The notes beneath the pieces are model-generated. The model was not told the DNA's origin, made no database searches, and was given only the letters and a program-made list of their open reading frames with translations. 64,000 nucleotides of DNA from Marinobacter shengliensis (lineage in GTDB: Bacteria > Pseudomonadota > Gammaproteobacteria > Pseudomonadales > Oleiphilaceae), in contig NZ_PXNO01000019.1 in the NCBI RefSeq assembly GCF_003007715.1, forward strand, positions 310,001-374,000, written 5' to 3'. This document shows positions 1 through 13,146 of this stretch, piece by piece. Both the position numbers and the translations under genes were made by a program. Each line of letters starts with the position of its first letter. Positions within the stretch are counted from its first letter, which is position 1.

Positions 1-173
1 GCTGTTACTGCGAGCTGGTGGATATCGGCCGCAGCTCCATGAAAATCAATGTGGAGGTGTGGACCCTCGACCGCGCCTCTAAAAACCCGCGCAAGGTGAC
101 CGAAGGCCTGTTCGTGTACGTGGCCATTGATGAGCATGGCCGCATCCGGGAAGTACCGGACCAGAGCCACTGA
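1..173 (+). CDS. Acyl-CoA thioesterase, YciA-like (C-terminal part only)
   Basis: The reading frame enters from outside the window (first whole codon at 3) and gives 56 residues to a TGA at 171-173. The tail contains the stretch DIGRSSMKINVEVW followed by a VTEGLFVYVAID segment, the pattern of the last strands of hot-dog-fold acyl-CoA thioesterases of the YciA type, which hydrolyse acyl-CoA to free acid and CoA in the cytoplasm. The catalytic region lies outside the window, so substrate range cannot be judged. It converges on the DHOD-like gene with a gap of under 50 bases. The family call rests on a short segment only. Confidence 0.75.
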   Translation, partial: CYCELVDIGRSSMKINVEVWTLDRASKNPRKVTEGLFVYVAIDEHGRIREVPDQSH

Positions 174-220
174 TGTTCCGCTGATGGCTCAGGGCCGGTG
201 TGCATCCCGGCCCTGGCTCC

Positions 221-1214
221 CTATAAGGACGACGGCCATCCGTGCAGCAGCCGGGCATAGTTCAATCGCTCCCAGGTGCCGGCATCCGGCACATTATCCA
301 GTGACAAGGCGCCACGAGCCTCCTGCAGGGATTGATAGCCTATGCTGGCCAGGCGCGTGGTGAGTTCACCCCCCAGCCGCTCGAAGGCGGCAGGGCCGTG
401 TTGCAGAACCGTCGAAACCAGCTGTACCACCGTGGCACCAGAGAGGATCGCTTTGGCGGCATCGTCGCCCGTGTGAACGCCCCCAGACGCTGCCATGTCC
501 AGGCCGGTGCGGTTATACAGCCTGGCCATGGCGTGCAGACGCAGTGGCAGCTCAGCACTGGTCGAAAGAACCACCTCGCGACTCAACGCCAGTTGTTCCA
601 GGTCGATATCCGGCTGATAGAACCGGTTGAAGAGCACCAGCCCCCTGGCCCCTGCCGCCTCAACGCCCGCCACAAACGCCGGCAATGCCGAGTAGAAAGG
701 CGAGAGTTTAACGCTGACCGGCACCGACACCTGCTCTACGACCGAACGAATCACCGCCAGCTGGCGCTGTTCCAGGGTATCGGCGGTATCGCCGGCATCG
801 GTGGCCAGGTCGTACAGGTTGAGCTCGATGGCATCGGCCCCGGCCTGCTCCAGTTCCCTGGCGTGCTGAGTCCAGCCGCCGGGGGAAATACCGTTGAGGG
901 AGGCAATCACCGGCACCCCCAGCTCCGTTTTCAACTGTTGCAGCCGTTGAAGGTAACTGCCGGAGCCCATCTCGAAGATCTCGGATTCCGGGAAAAACGA
1001 GCGAGCCTCAGCATCCATGTTGATTCGGGAATCGATAAACTTGTGCGCGGCCATCTGCTCCGCCACCAGCTGCTCTTCAAACAGCGAGTGCATCACCACC
1101 GCACCGGCGCCGGCCTGCACGCAGGCCTTGAGGGTATCCAGCTCATCGGTCAGCGGGCTGGCGCCCAGCACCAGGGGCGACTTCAACTCCAGGCCCAGCC
1201 AGCGGGTTATCAGG

Positions 1215-1222
<8 letters not shown>
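221..1222 (-). CDS. Dihydroorotate dehydrogenase-like flavoprotein paired with NifJ
   Basis: The product is 333 residues, a TIM-barrel protein of the dihydroorotate dehydrogenase family (N-terminal TRWLGLELKSPLVLGASPLT, later VPVSVKLSPF and a C-terminal ASGGVHTGDDAAKAI phosphate-binding segment). I chose the ATG at 1222 rather than one ten codons upstream because the protein then begins like the family, and because it overlaps the nifJ stop by eight bases, which indicates translational coupling. Family members that sit directly behind nifJ are usually annotated DHOD-like. Whether this one makes pyrimidine precursors or supports the oxidoreductase is not visible from sequence. A FMN-binding barrel is likely; the true substrate is unknown. 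Confidence 0.85.
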
Positions 1223-4811
<3,589 letters not shown>

Positions 4812-4893
4812 GGATACCATCCTTGTTGGAACGGCGGGATAATATCCAGTCTAGGCAGGGCCTGTGAGGCCCGCAAGTTGGCGCCAGACCAAC

Positions 4894-5986
4894 CTAACGG
4901 CCAGCAATCAGGTCATCCAGCAGGGCCTGGTAACACCCCGCCAACCGAGACGCCCGCCAGGCATCAGGGGAAGTAGAAGCGGGTTTATCCACCATGATCT
5001 GTTCCAGGCAGTTAACCCCAGCCCTGGCTTCCTCTTCCGGGCTCGATTCATCACTCCGGTAACGGCAAGGCTCGGGCACATACTCCCGGTACGCCAGCCG
5101 GTCCGGCACCAGGGCCACACAGCCCGACGCCATGGCTTCCAGCACCGCCAGGCCCTGGAAGTCGTGCAAAGCTGTGGACAAAACAACGTCTGCCTCGCGC
5201 AGCAACCGGTCGTACTCATCGCGACTGTCCATATAACCCCAGTGCTCGATGTAACCAGCAAATTGATGGTGGATCCGGTCAAATGCCTCCGGGTAACGGC
5301 GGAAGCCCTCCCCCACCACACTCAAACGAAAGGGCATGGACCGGCCCGCCAGCGTCTGCAAAAACGTCAGCAAGCGATCCGCGCCCCTTATCGTATTCCC
5401 AGCGATGGTTCCAGAGCAGGTGTGGGCACCGCCAGTTCAAGGCGCGCCCCTGGTCGACAAACAGGCGGTCTTCAATCGGCACCGGCAGCACCCGGGATTT
5501 CTCTGTTAATGCCTGCACCACCCCCGGCGGCACCGCATCGGGCATTTTGTTCAGTAAGGCGTCAACGCCCCGCAAGAAACTGTCACGGTTCCAGGCGCTG
5601 TTGAACGCTACCGCGTCCGCCGCCAGCGCGCTGTATAGATTCACCATCTGCGGCTCCAGCCGACCCTGCTGCTGTTCGCTCACCGGAAAGGCAAACTGGT
5701 TTTCATGCATGTAGAGCAGGCACGGAGTGGTTGCCAGCTGGGGATGCAGACCCCGCAGGGTGGCCAGATCCACCATGGACGTGGCGACTATCAGGTCCCA
5801 GGGTTGTGACAGGCATGGCTCGGCCAGCCAGCTTACCGGGTTACCGCGAATGCGCCACTGGAAGAACCGGGGAGGAAGCGTCAGGGTCTGCCAGTGATAG
5901 TCGGGACACATCGCCACCAGCTGGTTCCGCCAGCGCTGGTGGCTGGCGGCGTCGTAGGCGGACAACAGAAGAATTCGCGGGGTCAT
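4894..5986 (-). pseudogene. tRNA-queuosine alpha-mannosyltransferase-like glycosyltransferase (DUF3524), frameshifted
   Basis: Two overlapping frames together make one glycosyltransferase of about 363 residues. The first (from ATG 5986) has the DUF3524 N-terminus: MTPRILLLSAYDAASHQRWR, a HENQFAFPV segment and NHRWEYDKG. The second continues with a GT4-type C-terminal domain (VVGEGFRRYPEAF, then HDFQGLAVLEAMASGCVALVP, the nucleotide-sugar-binding segment) to the stop at 4894. Joining them needs removal of one base within about 5377-5388, a GC-rich run next to four consecutive C on the plus strand. The family includes the enzyme that adds mannose to queuosine in tRNA-Asp. As written, the product would lose its catalytic domain; a sequencing error is the main alternative to a real lesion. 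Confidence 0.8.
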
Positions 5987-6028
5987 GGCGATCCGTAACA
6001 GATGGGGCGGCTGAATCGGGCTATTGTA

Positions 6029-7204
6029 TCAGGCTGGCGCCTTGCCTCGACCCAGCGATAGCAATCCGAGCACCGGCCCCGGCAGCAACAGCAACGCCAC
6101 CCACACCCCCCAGGGGCTCCAGAGCCCGCTGGTGATCCAGATAGCGGGCAGCGTCAGACCAAACCCGACGGCATTCATCACCGCCAGTGAGGAACCGACC
6201 GTTTCTTTCGGTGCGGTAGCCGCCGCCAGAGCCGAGAACTGGGGCGAATCCGCCACCACGGCAATGCCCCAGATCATCAGTAATGCGATCAGCAGTATTG
6301 GCGACAGGCCGTGCAACCAGGGGTACAGCAGGCACAGCGCCCCGGAGACCATCAGCGCCCGCCGCGCCACCCACTCACTGCCCCGGGTCCGACTGAGCCG
6401 GCCACCGCCAATGCAACCGGCCGCGCCGATACCGATCACCACGAACGATAGCCAGGGCACCAGCGCCTCACCCTGCCCCAGTCGGTTTAGTTCCCGGGCA
6501 ATCAGTAACGGCACCAGGGTCCAGAACGCATAGAGCTCCCACATGTGGCCAAAGTAACCGCCGGCCACCGCCCGGAACCGGGGAATTCGCAGGGCTGCCA
6601 GGCCCTGAGTGATGGGTAGCCCACCCTTGGCTTTGGGCAGGTGCGGGCCATCGCCGAGCAGGAACACCAGCAAACCGCCGGCCAGCGCCAGAACCGACGC
6701 CGCCAGCAACGGCCACTCCCACGGCAGGCCCAGGGTTGCACCCCGCATTAAATGAGGCAGCGCAGTCCCCAGCGTGAGCATGCCCACCAACCACGCCAAA
6801 GCGGCGCCTGCGTGCTTGGGCGTCCAGGCAATAACCAGCTTCATGCCCAGAGGGTAGATACCAGCCAGGCACAGACCAGTGGCGAATCGCAACAGGCTAT
6901 CCACCGGAAACACCCCCGCAACCAGGACAAAACCGGCATTGGCCAGGGCGCCCAGGACGCTGGAGACCAGAAAAATCCGACTGGCGCCAAAACGGTCGGC
7001 CAGCCCGGTAACCGCCAGGGTCAGCGTACCGACAATAAATCCGGCCTGAACCGACAGGGTAAGCCGCCCCAGATCCGATTCCGCCAGCCCCAGCTCACCA
7101 GCCAGGGATAACCAGACCCCATTGATACTGAACCAGAGGGACGTGCCAAACAGTTGTGCCAATACAATCACTGGCAGGGGATAACGTTGCAGTAGTCCGA
7201 TCAT
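6029..7204 (-). CDS. Major facilitator superfamily transporter, substrate unknown
   Basis: The product is 391 residues with about twelve hydrophobic spans and an MFS-like loop between spans 2 and 3 (VTGLADRFGASRIF). I use the ATG at 7204 because the protein then begins directly before the first membrane span (LPVIVLAQLFGTSLWFSING); an ATG at 7264 would add twenty residues of arginine- and glycine-rich sequence. No strong ribosome site supports either. The gene lies between the broken glycosyltransferase gene and fetB, all leftward, but spacing does not prove an operon. Drug or metabolite efflux would be typical of the family; I see nothing that identifies the substrate. Confidence 0.85.
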   Translation of the reverse strand: MIGLLQRYPLPVIVLAQLFGTSLWFSINGVWLSLAGELGLAESDLGRLTLSVQAGFIVGTLTLAVTGLADRFGASRIFLVSSVLGALANAGFVLVAGVFPVDSLLRFATGLCLAGIYPLGMKLVIAWTPKHAGAALAWLVGMLTLGTALPHLMRGATLGLPWEWPLLAASVLALAGGLLVFLLGDGPHLPKAKGGLPITQGLAALRIPRFRAVAGGYFGHMWELYAFWTLVPLLIARELNRLGQGEALVPWLSFVVIGIGAAGCIGGGRLSRTRGSEWVARRALMVSGALCLLYPWLHGLSPILLIALLMIWGIAVVADSPQFSALAAATAPKETVGSSLAVMNAVGFGLTLPAIWITSGLWSPWGVWVALLLLPGPVLGLLSLGRGKAPA

Positions 7205-7281
7205 CTTGTTGTCTTTATTGCGGGTGAAGCCCAAGCCTAGCCCCAAAGCCGCTCGAGTACCCATGCTACTTTGGTGCCCGG

Positions 7282-8079
7282 TCAGGATTCTATCAAACGA
7301 TCCAGCCGCAGCCGCTCCCGCTCATCGAACAGCCGGCGACCACCCCAGCCCACCGCCATGACGGCTCCAAAACCGGTGCCGGCGGTAATGATCAGCATCA
7401 CCAGAATCTGGTATTTCACCGCCACCGCCGGTGGGCTGCCCGCCAGAATCTGACCGGTCATCATGCCCGGCAGGCTGACAATCCCGGCCGCAGCCATGGC
7501 GTTGATGGACGGCATCATGCCACTGCGCATGGCGTCCCGGCGGATATCCTCCAACGCCTGCTGCCAGGTCTGGCCCAACATTAGCCGGTTCTCGATCACT
7601 GCCCGCTGGCGCCACACCGAGTCATTCAGGCGATCCAGGGCCAGGCTGACACCGGTCATGGTGTTGCCCAGCATCATTCCCAGCAACGGAATGGCGTACT
7701 GGGGCGCATACCAGGGGTCGGGGCCTATCACCACCGTCAGCGCAAGCACCGTCACAGTAAAAGAGGACACAAACATGGCCCCGGTACCGATGCCAAACGC
7801 CCACCAGCCACGCAGGCGCCGGCCCTGGCGCGCCACCACCTCCCGGCCAGCCACCAACAGCATGATCAGCGCCAGCAGGGCAATCCAGTAGAACGCCGAA
7901 GAGGCAAAGAGCGCTTCCAGTACCAGCCCAATCAGGGCCAGCTGGATAACCGTGCGGACAGTGGCAATCAACAGACTGCGGGACACACCCAGCCGGGCCA
8001 TATGACTGGTTAATGCCAACGCCAGGATGAGCAGCGCCGCCAGCCCCAGCTTCCACCAGGCCAGATCAATCACTTCCAT
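7282..8079 (-). CDS. fetB: Iron export ABC transporter permease FetB
   Basis: The product is 265 residues with about seven hydrophobic spans, matching the FetB/YbbM family (UPF0014), whose E. coli member exports iron with FetA and protects against oxidative stress. Typical segments are LNDSVWRQRAVIENRLMLG and SGMMPSINAMAAAGIVSLPG, followed by GMMTGQILAGSPP. The ATG at 8079 lies fourteen bases inside the end of fetA, so the two are translationally coupled. Export of iron is inferred from the family; another metal or ligand cannot be excluded. Confidence 0.9.
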   Translation of the reverse strand: MEVIDLAWWKLGLAALLILALALTSHMARLGVSRSLLIATVRTVIQLALIGLVLEALFASSAFYWIALLALIMLLVAGREVVARQGRRLRGWWAFGIGTGAMFVSSFTVTVLALTVVIGPDPWYAPQYAIPLLGMMLGNTMTGVSLALDRLNDSVWRQRAVIENRLMLGQTWQQALEDIRRDAMRSGMMPSINAMAAAGIVSLPGMMTGQILAGSPPAVAVKYQILVMLIITAGTGFGAVMAVGWGGRRLFDERERLRLDRLIES

Positions 8080-8701
8080 GTTCGGGCTCCAGTGCCGTTC
8101 CGCGAATCCGATAGTGGGCATCCGCCACGCGGCGAATCTGGGCCGGGTCGTGGGCTACCCATAAAGTTGCAATCTGCTGGCGGTGAATCTCGTCCAGCAG
8201 CCAGTTTTCAATGTTGAGGGTGCTGTCGCCATCAAGATTCGCCGTCGGCTCATCCAGCAACAGCGCCTGTGGCTTAAGGGCCAATGCCCGCCACAATGCC
8301 AGCCGCTGCCGTTCACCGGATGACAGCCGGCTGACCGACCAGGCCATCACGTCCGCAGGGAACCCCAAAGCGGCAGGCAGCCGTTCGCCAGCCCCTTCGG
8401 GAAAGTGGGCACTCACCTCGTCAAACCACCACTGACTGTCCGCCGGCACCATCACCACCTGGCGTCGCCACTGATGGGCCGGCACCGCGCCCTGGCTGGC
8501 GCCATTCAGGGAAATCTCTCCACCGTGGGGTTCCAGGTCTGCCGCTGCCCGCAATAACCGACTTTTACCACTGCCGGATGGCCCGGACACACAGACTACC
8601 CGGCCAGCGGGTACCGCCAGTGACACCCCGGTAAGGGCACCAACGCTGACCTGATCCAGCAACAGGCCCGTCAAAACCGGATCACCAGGGCAGTTCCTCA
8701 C
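8066..8701 (-). CDS. fetA: Iron export ABC transporter ATP-binding protein FetA
   Basis: The product is 211 residues and has all ABC ATPase landmarks: Walker A GPSGSGKS near residue 40, signature LSSGERQRLALWRAL near 123, Walker B ALLLDEPTANLD near 145 and the switch histidine in WVAHDP. It pairs with the overlapping fetB. The start used is a GTG at 8701 lying inside the end of the SDR gene (overlap of twenty bases); a TTG nine codons later is an alternative, and neither has a clear ribosome site. The three genes SDR-fetA-fetB thus look like one transcription unit. Confidence 0.88.
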   Translation of the reverse strand: MRNCPGDPVLTGLLLDQVSVGALTGVSLAVPAGRVVCVSGPSGSGKSRLLRAAADLEPHGGEISLNGASQGAVPAHQWRRQVVMVPADSQWWFDEVSAHFPEGAGERLPAALGFPADVMAWSVSRLSSGERQRLALWRALALKPQALLLDEPTANLDGDSTLNIENWLLDEIHRQQIATLWVAHDPAQIRRVADAHYRIRGTALEPEHGSD

Positions 8702-9353
8702 CGTTGCTGTGCCAGAACGAACCGGAGTTCTCCAGGTTCAGGTTGGCAATGCGCTCGGCCAGCCCTTTGGCGGACTCTTCCGGAGTGATCAAACCACCAA
8801 AATTCACCATTCGGGTCTTCACATAACCGGGATGCAACTGAGCCACCGCAATGCCCCGTGGTTTCAGGTCTACTGCCAGTGATTTGCCAAAAGCGTTGAG
8901 GGCCGCCTTGGAGGCACGATAGCCGTAGCGGCCGCCGGAGTCGTTGTCGGCAATGGAACCCATGCGGCTGGTGATGTTGGCGATCTTGCCGCCTTCACGG
9001 ATTTGCGGCACCAGAGCTTCGGTGACCCGCAGGGGTGCGTAGGCGTTGATTTCCATCTGAGTGCGGATGGAATCGAAATCGATACTGCCCAGCTGCTCAT
9101 CCTGCAACAGCCCGGCGTTGTTGATCAGCAGGCTGATGGACTTGTCAGCAAGGCCGGTTTTGAGTGCGTCAATACCGGCATCGGTGGTGACATCCACCCC
9201 GTCAATCACCTGATTCGCAACCGCGGCCAGCTCGTCCGAGGACTGCCGGCATACGCCGATCACCTCACAGCCCTCCCGCGCGTAATGCCGGGCCAGTTCC
9301 AGGCCAATGCCACGGTTGGCACCGGTAATCACAACCACTTGGGGTTCAGACAT
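8682..9353 (-). CDS. Short-chain dehydrogenase/reductase
   Basis: The product is 223 residues with the classical SDR signatures: the cofactor motif TGANRGIG near residue 10, NNAG near residue 80 and the catalytic YGYRASK near residue 145, with serine in ITSRMGS before it. The ATG at 9353 is preceded by GGGAGG. Proteins of this shape reduce carbonyl groups with NAD(P)H; the substrate is not predictable. Its end overlaps the fetA start, so it is the first gene of the probable SDR-fetA-fetB unit, although no functional link to iron export is known to me. Confidence 0.9.
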   Translation of the reverse strand: MSEPQVVVITGANRGIGLELARHYAREGCEVIGVCRQSSDELAAVANQVIDGVDVTTDAGIDALKTGLADKSISLLINNAGLLQDEQLGSIDFDSIRTQMEINAYAPLRVTEALVPQIREGGKIANITSRMGSIADNDSGGRYGYRASKAALNAFGKSLAVDLKPRGIAVAQLHPGYVKTRMVNFGGLITPEESAKGLAERIANLNLENSGSFWHSNGEELPW

Positions 9354-9468
9354 AACACCTCCCTTTTACACGGTTTGTTCAGCCCTATTGGCAGGGTCTG
9401 CCGAATCTGTAATGGTTACACCATTGCACACCATCTTGCCAGTAACCCACCGCAGAGTATCGGCGCCC

Positions 9469-10095
9469 ATGAACATTCGAACCCTCACCGCTGTCACACT
9501 CACTCTGGCGCTGGCCTCATCACCGGCAGCGGCAGACATCGGTTTGTCACCGTTTGCCGGTTATCGCATGGGTGGCTCGGTGGATATCGAGACGGCCGGC
9601 GCCAGCACCGATGACCAGATCCGCTTTCGCGATTCCGTCAGCCATGGGCTGGTGGTCAACTTTGACCTGCCGGAAGCCGGCAAACAGGGCGAGCTCTACT
9701 TTGGCCGACAAAGCACCTCGGCCAGGCTGGACAACGGGTTATTCGCACCGGGCACCCGGTCCATCGACCTGACCATCTACCAGCTGCAGTTTGGCGGGCT
9801 CTACTTTCCGGGCGGTAAAACCTATGGCGGGTTTGTCTCCGGCGTGCTGGGCGTTACCCGGCTAGAGCCGGACGATTCCAGTTACGACACCCACCACCGA
9901 GCCGCCCTGTCGCTCGGCGGCGGCTACCAGTTTTTCCTGAGTGAACAATTGCGCCTGCGACTGGACCTGCGGGGTGTCTACACCGCCCTGGATTCCGGTG
10001 GCTCGGTGTTCTGCTCCGGGGGATGTGAGCTCAAGTTCCGCAGCAGCGGATACCTGCAGGTAGAAGCCAGTGCTGGCCTGGTGGTACGTTTTTAG
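9469..10095 (+). CDS. Predicted outer-membrane beta-barrel protein
   Basis: The product is 208 residues. Residues 1-22 (MNIRTLTAVTLTLALASSPAAA) form a clear signal peptide cleaved before DIGLSPFAGY, and the rest shows alternating hydrophobic/polar strands with many Gly, Tyr and Phe and ends in VRF, as expected of an outer-membrane barrel. A CSGGC pair of cysteines near residue 180 could form a periplasmic disulfide. I do not recognise a specific family; it resembles small OmpW/OmpA-N-like barrels. It is divergent from the SDR gene and convergent with arsJ (only seven bases between stops), so it is not part of the arsenic operon. Confidence 0.75.
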   Translation: MNIRTLTAVTLTLALASSPAAADIGLSPFAGYRMGGSVDIETAGASTDDQIRFRDSVSHGLVVNFDLPEAGKQGELYFGRQSTSARLDNGLFAPGTRSIDLTIYQLQFGGLYFPGGKTYGGFVSGVLGVTRLEPDDSSYDTHHRAALSLGGGYQFFLSEQLRLRLDLRGVYTALDSGGSVFCSGGCELKFRSSGYLQVEASAGLVVRF

Positions 10096-10102
10096 TACCC
10101 GC

Positions 10103-11296
10103 TCAGGCCATCACCTGTCGCCGCTCAGGCAGCAGCATTGATAGCGAAGCCGCCATAGCAACCAGCCCCGCCGAAATCCACAAACAGGCCTCCAACCCAT
10201 ACACCTGATACACCCAACCGGACAGGATGGTACCTAACAACCGGCCGGCAGCGTTGGACATGTAATAGAACCCCACATCCAGTGAGACGCCATCGCCCCG
10301 GGCGTAGCTGACGATCAGGTAGCTGTGCAGGGAGGAGTTGATGGCAAACAGCACGCCGAACAGCAACAAGCCCCCGACAATGACCACCTGTGGCGACCAG
10401 CCCGCCATCAGGCCACTGGCAATGGCTGCCGGAATAAGCGCCAGAAACGCCGCCCAGAGTACCGCCGGTTTCTTGCCTTCCATATTGCCGGTAATCCTGG
10501 GGGCTATGGTCTGGATAAAGCCATAGCCGATGATCCAGCTGGCCATAAAGCCGCCCACTTTCCAGTGGTCCCAGCCAAATACGGTGTGCAGGTACACCGG
10601 CAACGCCACCACAAACCACACGTCCCGGGCACCAAACAGGAACATCCGCGCGGCAGACAGCACGTTGATGGCCCGACTCTTGGACAGTATTTCACTGAAC
10701 TTGGGCTTGGCCTTGCTCTTGCCCAGCTCCTGTTTGAGCAGGAACAGGCTGGCCAGCCATACCAGCCCCAGAGCCACCGCCATGATCACCACGGCACCTG
10801 TAAAGCCGGCCGCCATTAGCAGCACGCCACCCAGGAAGAAACCTACCCCTTTAAGGGTGTTCTTGGAGCCGGTGAGAATGGCCACCCACTTGTACAAGGT
10901 GCCCTGTTGCTCATCCGGCACCAGCAACTTGATGCCACTCTTGGCGGACATTTTGTTCAGGTCTTTGGCAATGCCGGACAACGCCTGTGCCGCCATCACC
11001 CAGGGCACGGTCAGCATGGCCGCCGGCACCGCCAGCATGGCCAGGGCCACAATCTGCAGGAACAGCCCGATGTTCATGGTGCGGTTCAGGCCCATACGGG
11101 CCCCCAGATAACCGCCCACCAGGTTGGTTACCACCCCGAAGAACTCGTAGAAGATGAACAGCAGGGCAATTTCCAGGGGTGAGTAACCCAGCTGGTGGAA
11201 ATGCAGTACCACCAGCATCCGCAGGGCTCCATCCGTGAGGGTGAAGGCCCAGTAGTTGCCGGTGATGACCAGGTACTGGCGAATGGCGGCATTCAT
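10103..11296 (-). CDS. arsJ: Organoarsenical efflux MFS transporter ArsJ
   Basis: The product is 397 residues with about twelve membrane spans. Its N-terminus (IRQYLVITGNYWAFTLTDGALRMLVVLHFHQLGYSP, given by key residues NYW, TDGALRML and HFHQLGYSP) is characteristic of ArsJ, which exports 1-arseno-3-phosphoglycerate made by a partner GAPDH so that arsenate leaves the cell. The ATG at 11296 begins one base after the GAPDH stop, which is exactly the partner expected and indicates translational coupling. A longer frame from 11344 would run inside the GAPDH gene and is rejected. Arsenate detoxification without reduction is the inferred role. Confidence 0.92.
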   Translation of the reverse strand: MNAAIRQYLVITGNYWAFTLTDGALRMLVVLHFHQLGYSPLEIALLFIFYEFFGVVTNLVGGYLGARMGLNRTMNIGLFLQIVALAMLAVPAAMLTVPWVMAAQALSGIAKDLNKMSAKSGIKLLVPDEQQGTLYKWVAILTGSKNTLKGVGFFLGGVLLMAAGFTGAVVIMAVALGLVWLASLFLLKQELGKSKAKPKFSEILSKSRAINVLSAARMFLFGARDVWFVVALPVYLHTVFGWDHWKVGGFMASWIIGYGFIQTIAPRITGNMEGKKPAVLWAAFLALIPAAIASGLMAGWSPQVVIVGGLLLFGVLFAINSSLHSYLIVSYARGDGVSLDVGFYYMSNAAGRLLGTILSGWVYQVYGLEACLWISAGLVAMAASLSMLLPERRQVMA

Positions 11297-11297
11297 A

Positions 11298-12302
11298 TCA
11301 GGCCAGGCCCACCTTGCGCGCCAGCTCGGCGGTACGGTTGGCATAACCCCACTCGTTGTCGTACCAGGCGTAGACCTTTACCTGGGTGCCGTTGATAACC
11401 AACGTGGACAGCGCATCAACGATGGATGAACGGGGATCGGTTTTGTAATCGATGGACACCAATGGACGCTCTTCATAGCCCAGGATGTCTTTCAGCTCTC
11501 CCTCGGCGGCTTCTTTCAGCAGCCTGTTAACCGCCTCCACGTCTGTGGGCTTTTCCACTTCGAAAACACAGTCGGTCAGTGACGCGTTGGTGAGCGGAAT
11601 CCGCACCGCGTGGCCGTCCAGCCGGCCCTTGAGCTCCGGAAAGATCTCGATAATCGCGGTGGCGGAACCGGTACTGGTGGGAATCAGTGAACTGCCACAG
11701 GCCCGGGCCCGGCGCAGATCCTTGTGGGGCGCATCGATGATGGTCTGGGTGTTGGTCAGGCTGTGAATGGTGGTGATGGAACCGTGCTTGATGCCCAATT
11801 TCTCATGGATCACTTTAACCACCGGGGCCAGGCAGTTGGTGGTGCAAGAGGCCGCGGTGATAATCCGATCGGTGGCCGGGTCGAAGATGTGTTCGTTCAC
11901 CCCCATCACAATGTTCTTGGCGCCCGCTTCCTTTACCGGCGCGGTGACGACCACCCGCTTCACCCCCTGGTCCAGGTAGGCCTGCAAAACCTCGACTTTC
12001 TTGTTCACGCCGCTGGCTTCAATCACCAGATCACAGCCCGACCAGTCGGTGTCCGAAATGGCCCGGTTTCGGGTAACGCGCAGGCGCTGTCCTTCAATCA
12101 CCATGTCGTCGCCATCGGCACTGGCTTCATGGCTCCAGCGGCCGTGGACACTGTCGAAATTCAGCAGGTGCGCGAGGCTTGCCGCGTCTGCTCCCGGGTC
12201 ATTGATGGCAACGAACTCCAGTTCCGGCCAGCCCCAGGCAGCCCGCAGCGCCAGCCGGCCAATGCGTCCAAATCCGTTGATACCTACTTTGATCTTGCTC
12301 AT
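11298..12302 (-). CDS. Arsenic-operon glyceraldehyde-3-phosphate dehydrogenase (type I)
   Basis: The product is 334 residues, a full-length GAPDH with the NAD motif INGFGRIGR at the start, catalytic cysteine in [11 protein letters not shown] near residue 150 and [11 protein letters not shown] at the end. In ars operons such an enzyme uses arsenate in place of phosphate and forms 1-arseno-3-phosphoglycerate for export by ArsJ; the direct coupling to arsJ supports this over a general glycolytic role. An AAGGAG seven bases before the ATG at 12302 sets the start. It follows the arsC-arsR fusion after 45 bases, so all three are likely one operon under that regulator. A second, housekeeping GAPDH would be expected elsewhere. 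Confidence 0.93.
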   Translation of the reverse strand: MSKIKVGINGFGRIGRLALRAAWGWPELEFVAINDPGADAASLAHLLNFDSVHGRWSHEASADGDDMVIEGQRLRVTRNRAISDTDWSGCDLVIEASGVNKKVEVLQAYLDQGVKRVVVTAPVKEAGAKNIVMGVNEHIFDPATDRIITAASCTTNCLAPVVKVIHEKLGIKHGSITTIHSLTNTQTIIDAPHKDLRRARACGSSLIPTSTGSATAIIEIFPELKGRLDGHAVRIPLTNASLTDCVFEVEKPTDVEAVNRLLKEAAEGELKDILGYEERPLVSIDYKTDPRSSIVDALSTLVINGTQVKVYAWYDNEWGYANRTAELARKVGLA

Positions 12303-12347
12303 CGTGATCTCCTTGCGACCTTCGCAATCCGTAAACTTATTAAGTGA

Positions 12348-13112
12348 TCAGGGGCACTGTACAACCGGGCGATCCGCCATGGCCTGCAATTGCGCCAGGG
12401 GGCGCTCGATCAACGCCCCGTTACTCAGAGCGGTCTCATCCAGAACCCTCGCCACCCAGGCCGGTAGCCGGGGGTTAAGGTAATAATAGACCCATTGGCC
12501 ACGACGCTCGGTTTCCAGAAGCCCGGCATCCCGCAGGCTCGCCAGGTGGCGGCTGACTTTTGGTTGCGACACCTCGAAGGCTTCGGTCAGCTCACATACG
12601 CACAGTTTTTCCTGATCCTTGATCAGTAACAGCGCGGCCAGGCGCAGGTCGTCGGCCATGGCCTTGAAGATCGCAACCGGGCTGTAGTCGGCGGGTTTCA
12701 GGCCGGTTTCTTTCTGGTGCACCAGGGTAAACAGGCCAAGGCGCTCCTTCAGTTCTTTCAACGTCAGGGCAAAGGTGGCGTGGCGATTGGTCTCTGCCGG
12801 GTCCGGAAAGTCCCAGGCAATCTGCTGGGCACCCTGGCACGCTGCGGTGCATTCCCGGGCAGCTTTTTCACACAGGGTGATCACGTAGTCCCAGTACTGG
12901 CCCTTCAGCTCAGCCAGCTGTTTGCTAAACAGCCCTTCGGTGGCAATACCGGCCTCGGACAATACCTGCAGCGCCAGCGGATGCGGCTCTGTGGGCTGGG
13001 TGCCGGCGCTGGCCACTTCAAACTGGTCTCCGGCCATGTGCCGCAGCAAGGCCTCTGCCATGATGGAACGGGCACTGTTTGCGGTACAGATAAACAGAAC
13101 TCGGCGCTTCAT
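12348..13112 (-). CDS. Fusion of thioredoxin-type arsenate reductase ArsC and ArsR repressor
   Basis: The product is 254 residues with two domains. Residues 1 to about 135 are a low-molecular-weight-phosphatase-fold arsenate reductase with the P-loop CTANSARS near residue 10 (CX5R) and further cysteines in TLCEKAARECTAACQG, which can form the disulfide relay. Residues about 140-254 are an ArsR/SmtB winged helix with the As(III)-binding pair in LCVCELTEAF, the recognition helix SQPKVSRHLASLR and the wing GQWVYYYL. The ATG at 13112 has GGGG eight bases upstream; a GTG two codons earlier is possible. Reductase and sensor in one chain would put reduction product and repressor together. It heads the leftward operon with GAPDH and arsJ. 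Confidence 0.93.
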   Translation of the reverse strand: MKRRVLFICTANSARSIMAEALLRHMAGDQFEVASAGTQPTEPHPLALQVLSEAGIATEGLFSKQLAELKGQYWDYVITLCEKAARECTAACQGAQQIAWDFPDPAETNRHATFALTLKELKERLGLFTLVHQKETGLKPADYSPVAIFKAMADDLRLAALLLIKDQEKLCVCELTEAFEVSQPKVSRHLASLRDAGLLETERRGQWVYYYLNPRLPAWVARVLDETALSNGALIERPLAQLQAMADRPVVQCP

Positions 13113-13126
13113 ATCCACATCCCCAA

Positions 13127-13146
13127 ATATACGTTTTTACGAATAT
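13127..13146. promoter_or_regulatory. Predicted ArsR operator
   Basis: The 20 bases ATATACGTTTTTACGAATAT form the dyad ATAT-n-CGT-n4-ACG-n-ATAT, symmetric at 14 of 20 positions with the mismatches confined to the centre and one position per arm. It lies 15 bases from the start codon of the ArsC-ArsR fusion, in the space between the divergent arsenic transcription units. AT-rich dyads of this size at the start of ars operons are typical ArsR sites. Binding itself is inferred. Confidence 0.75.
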
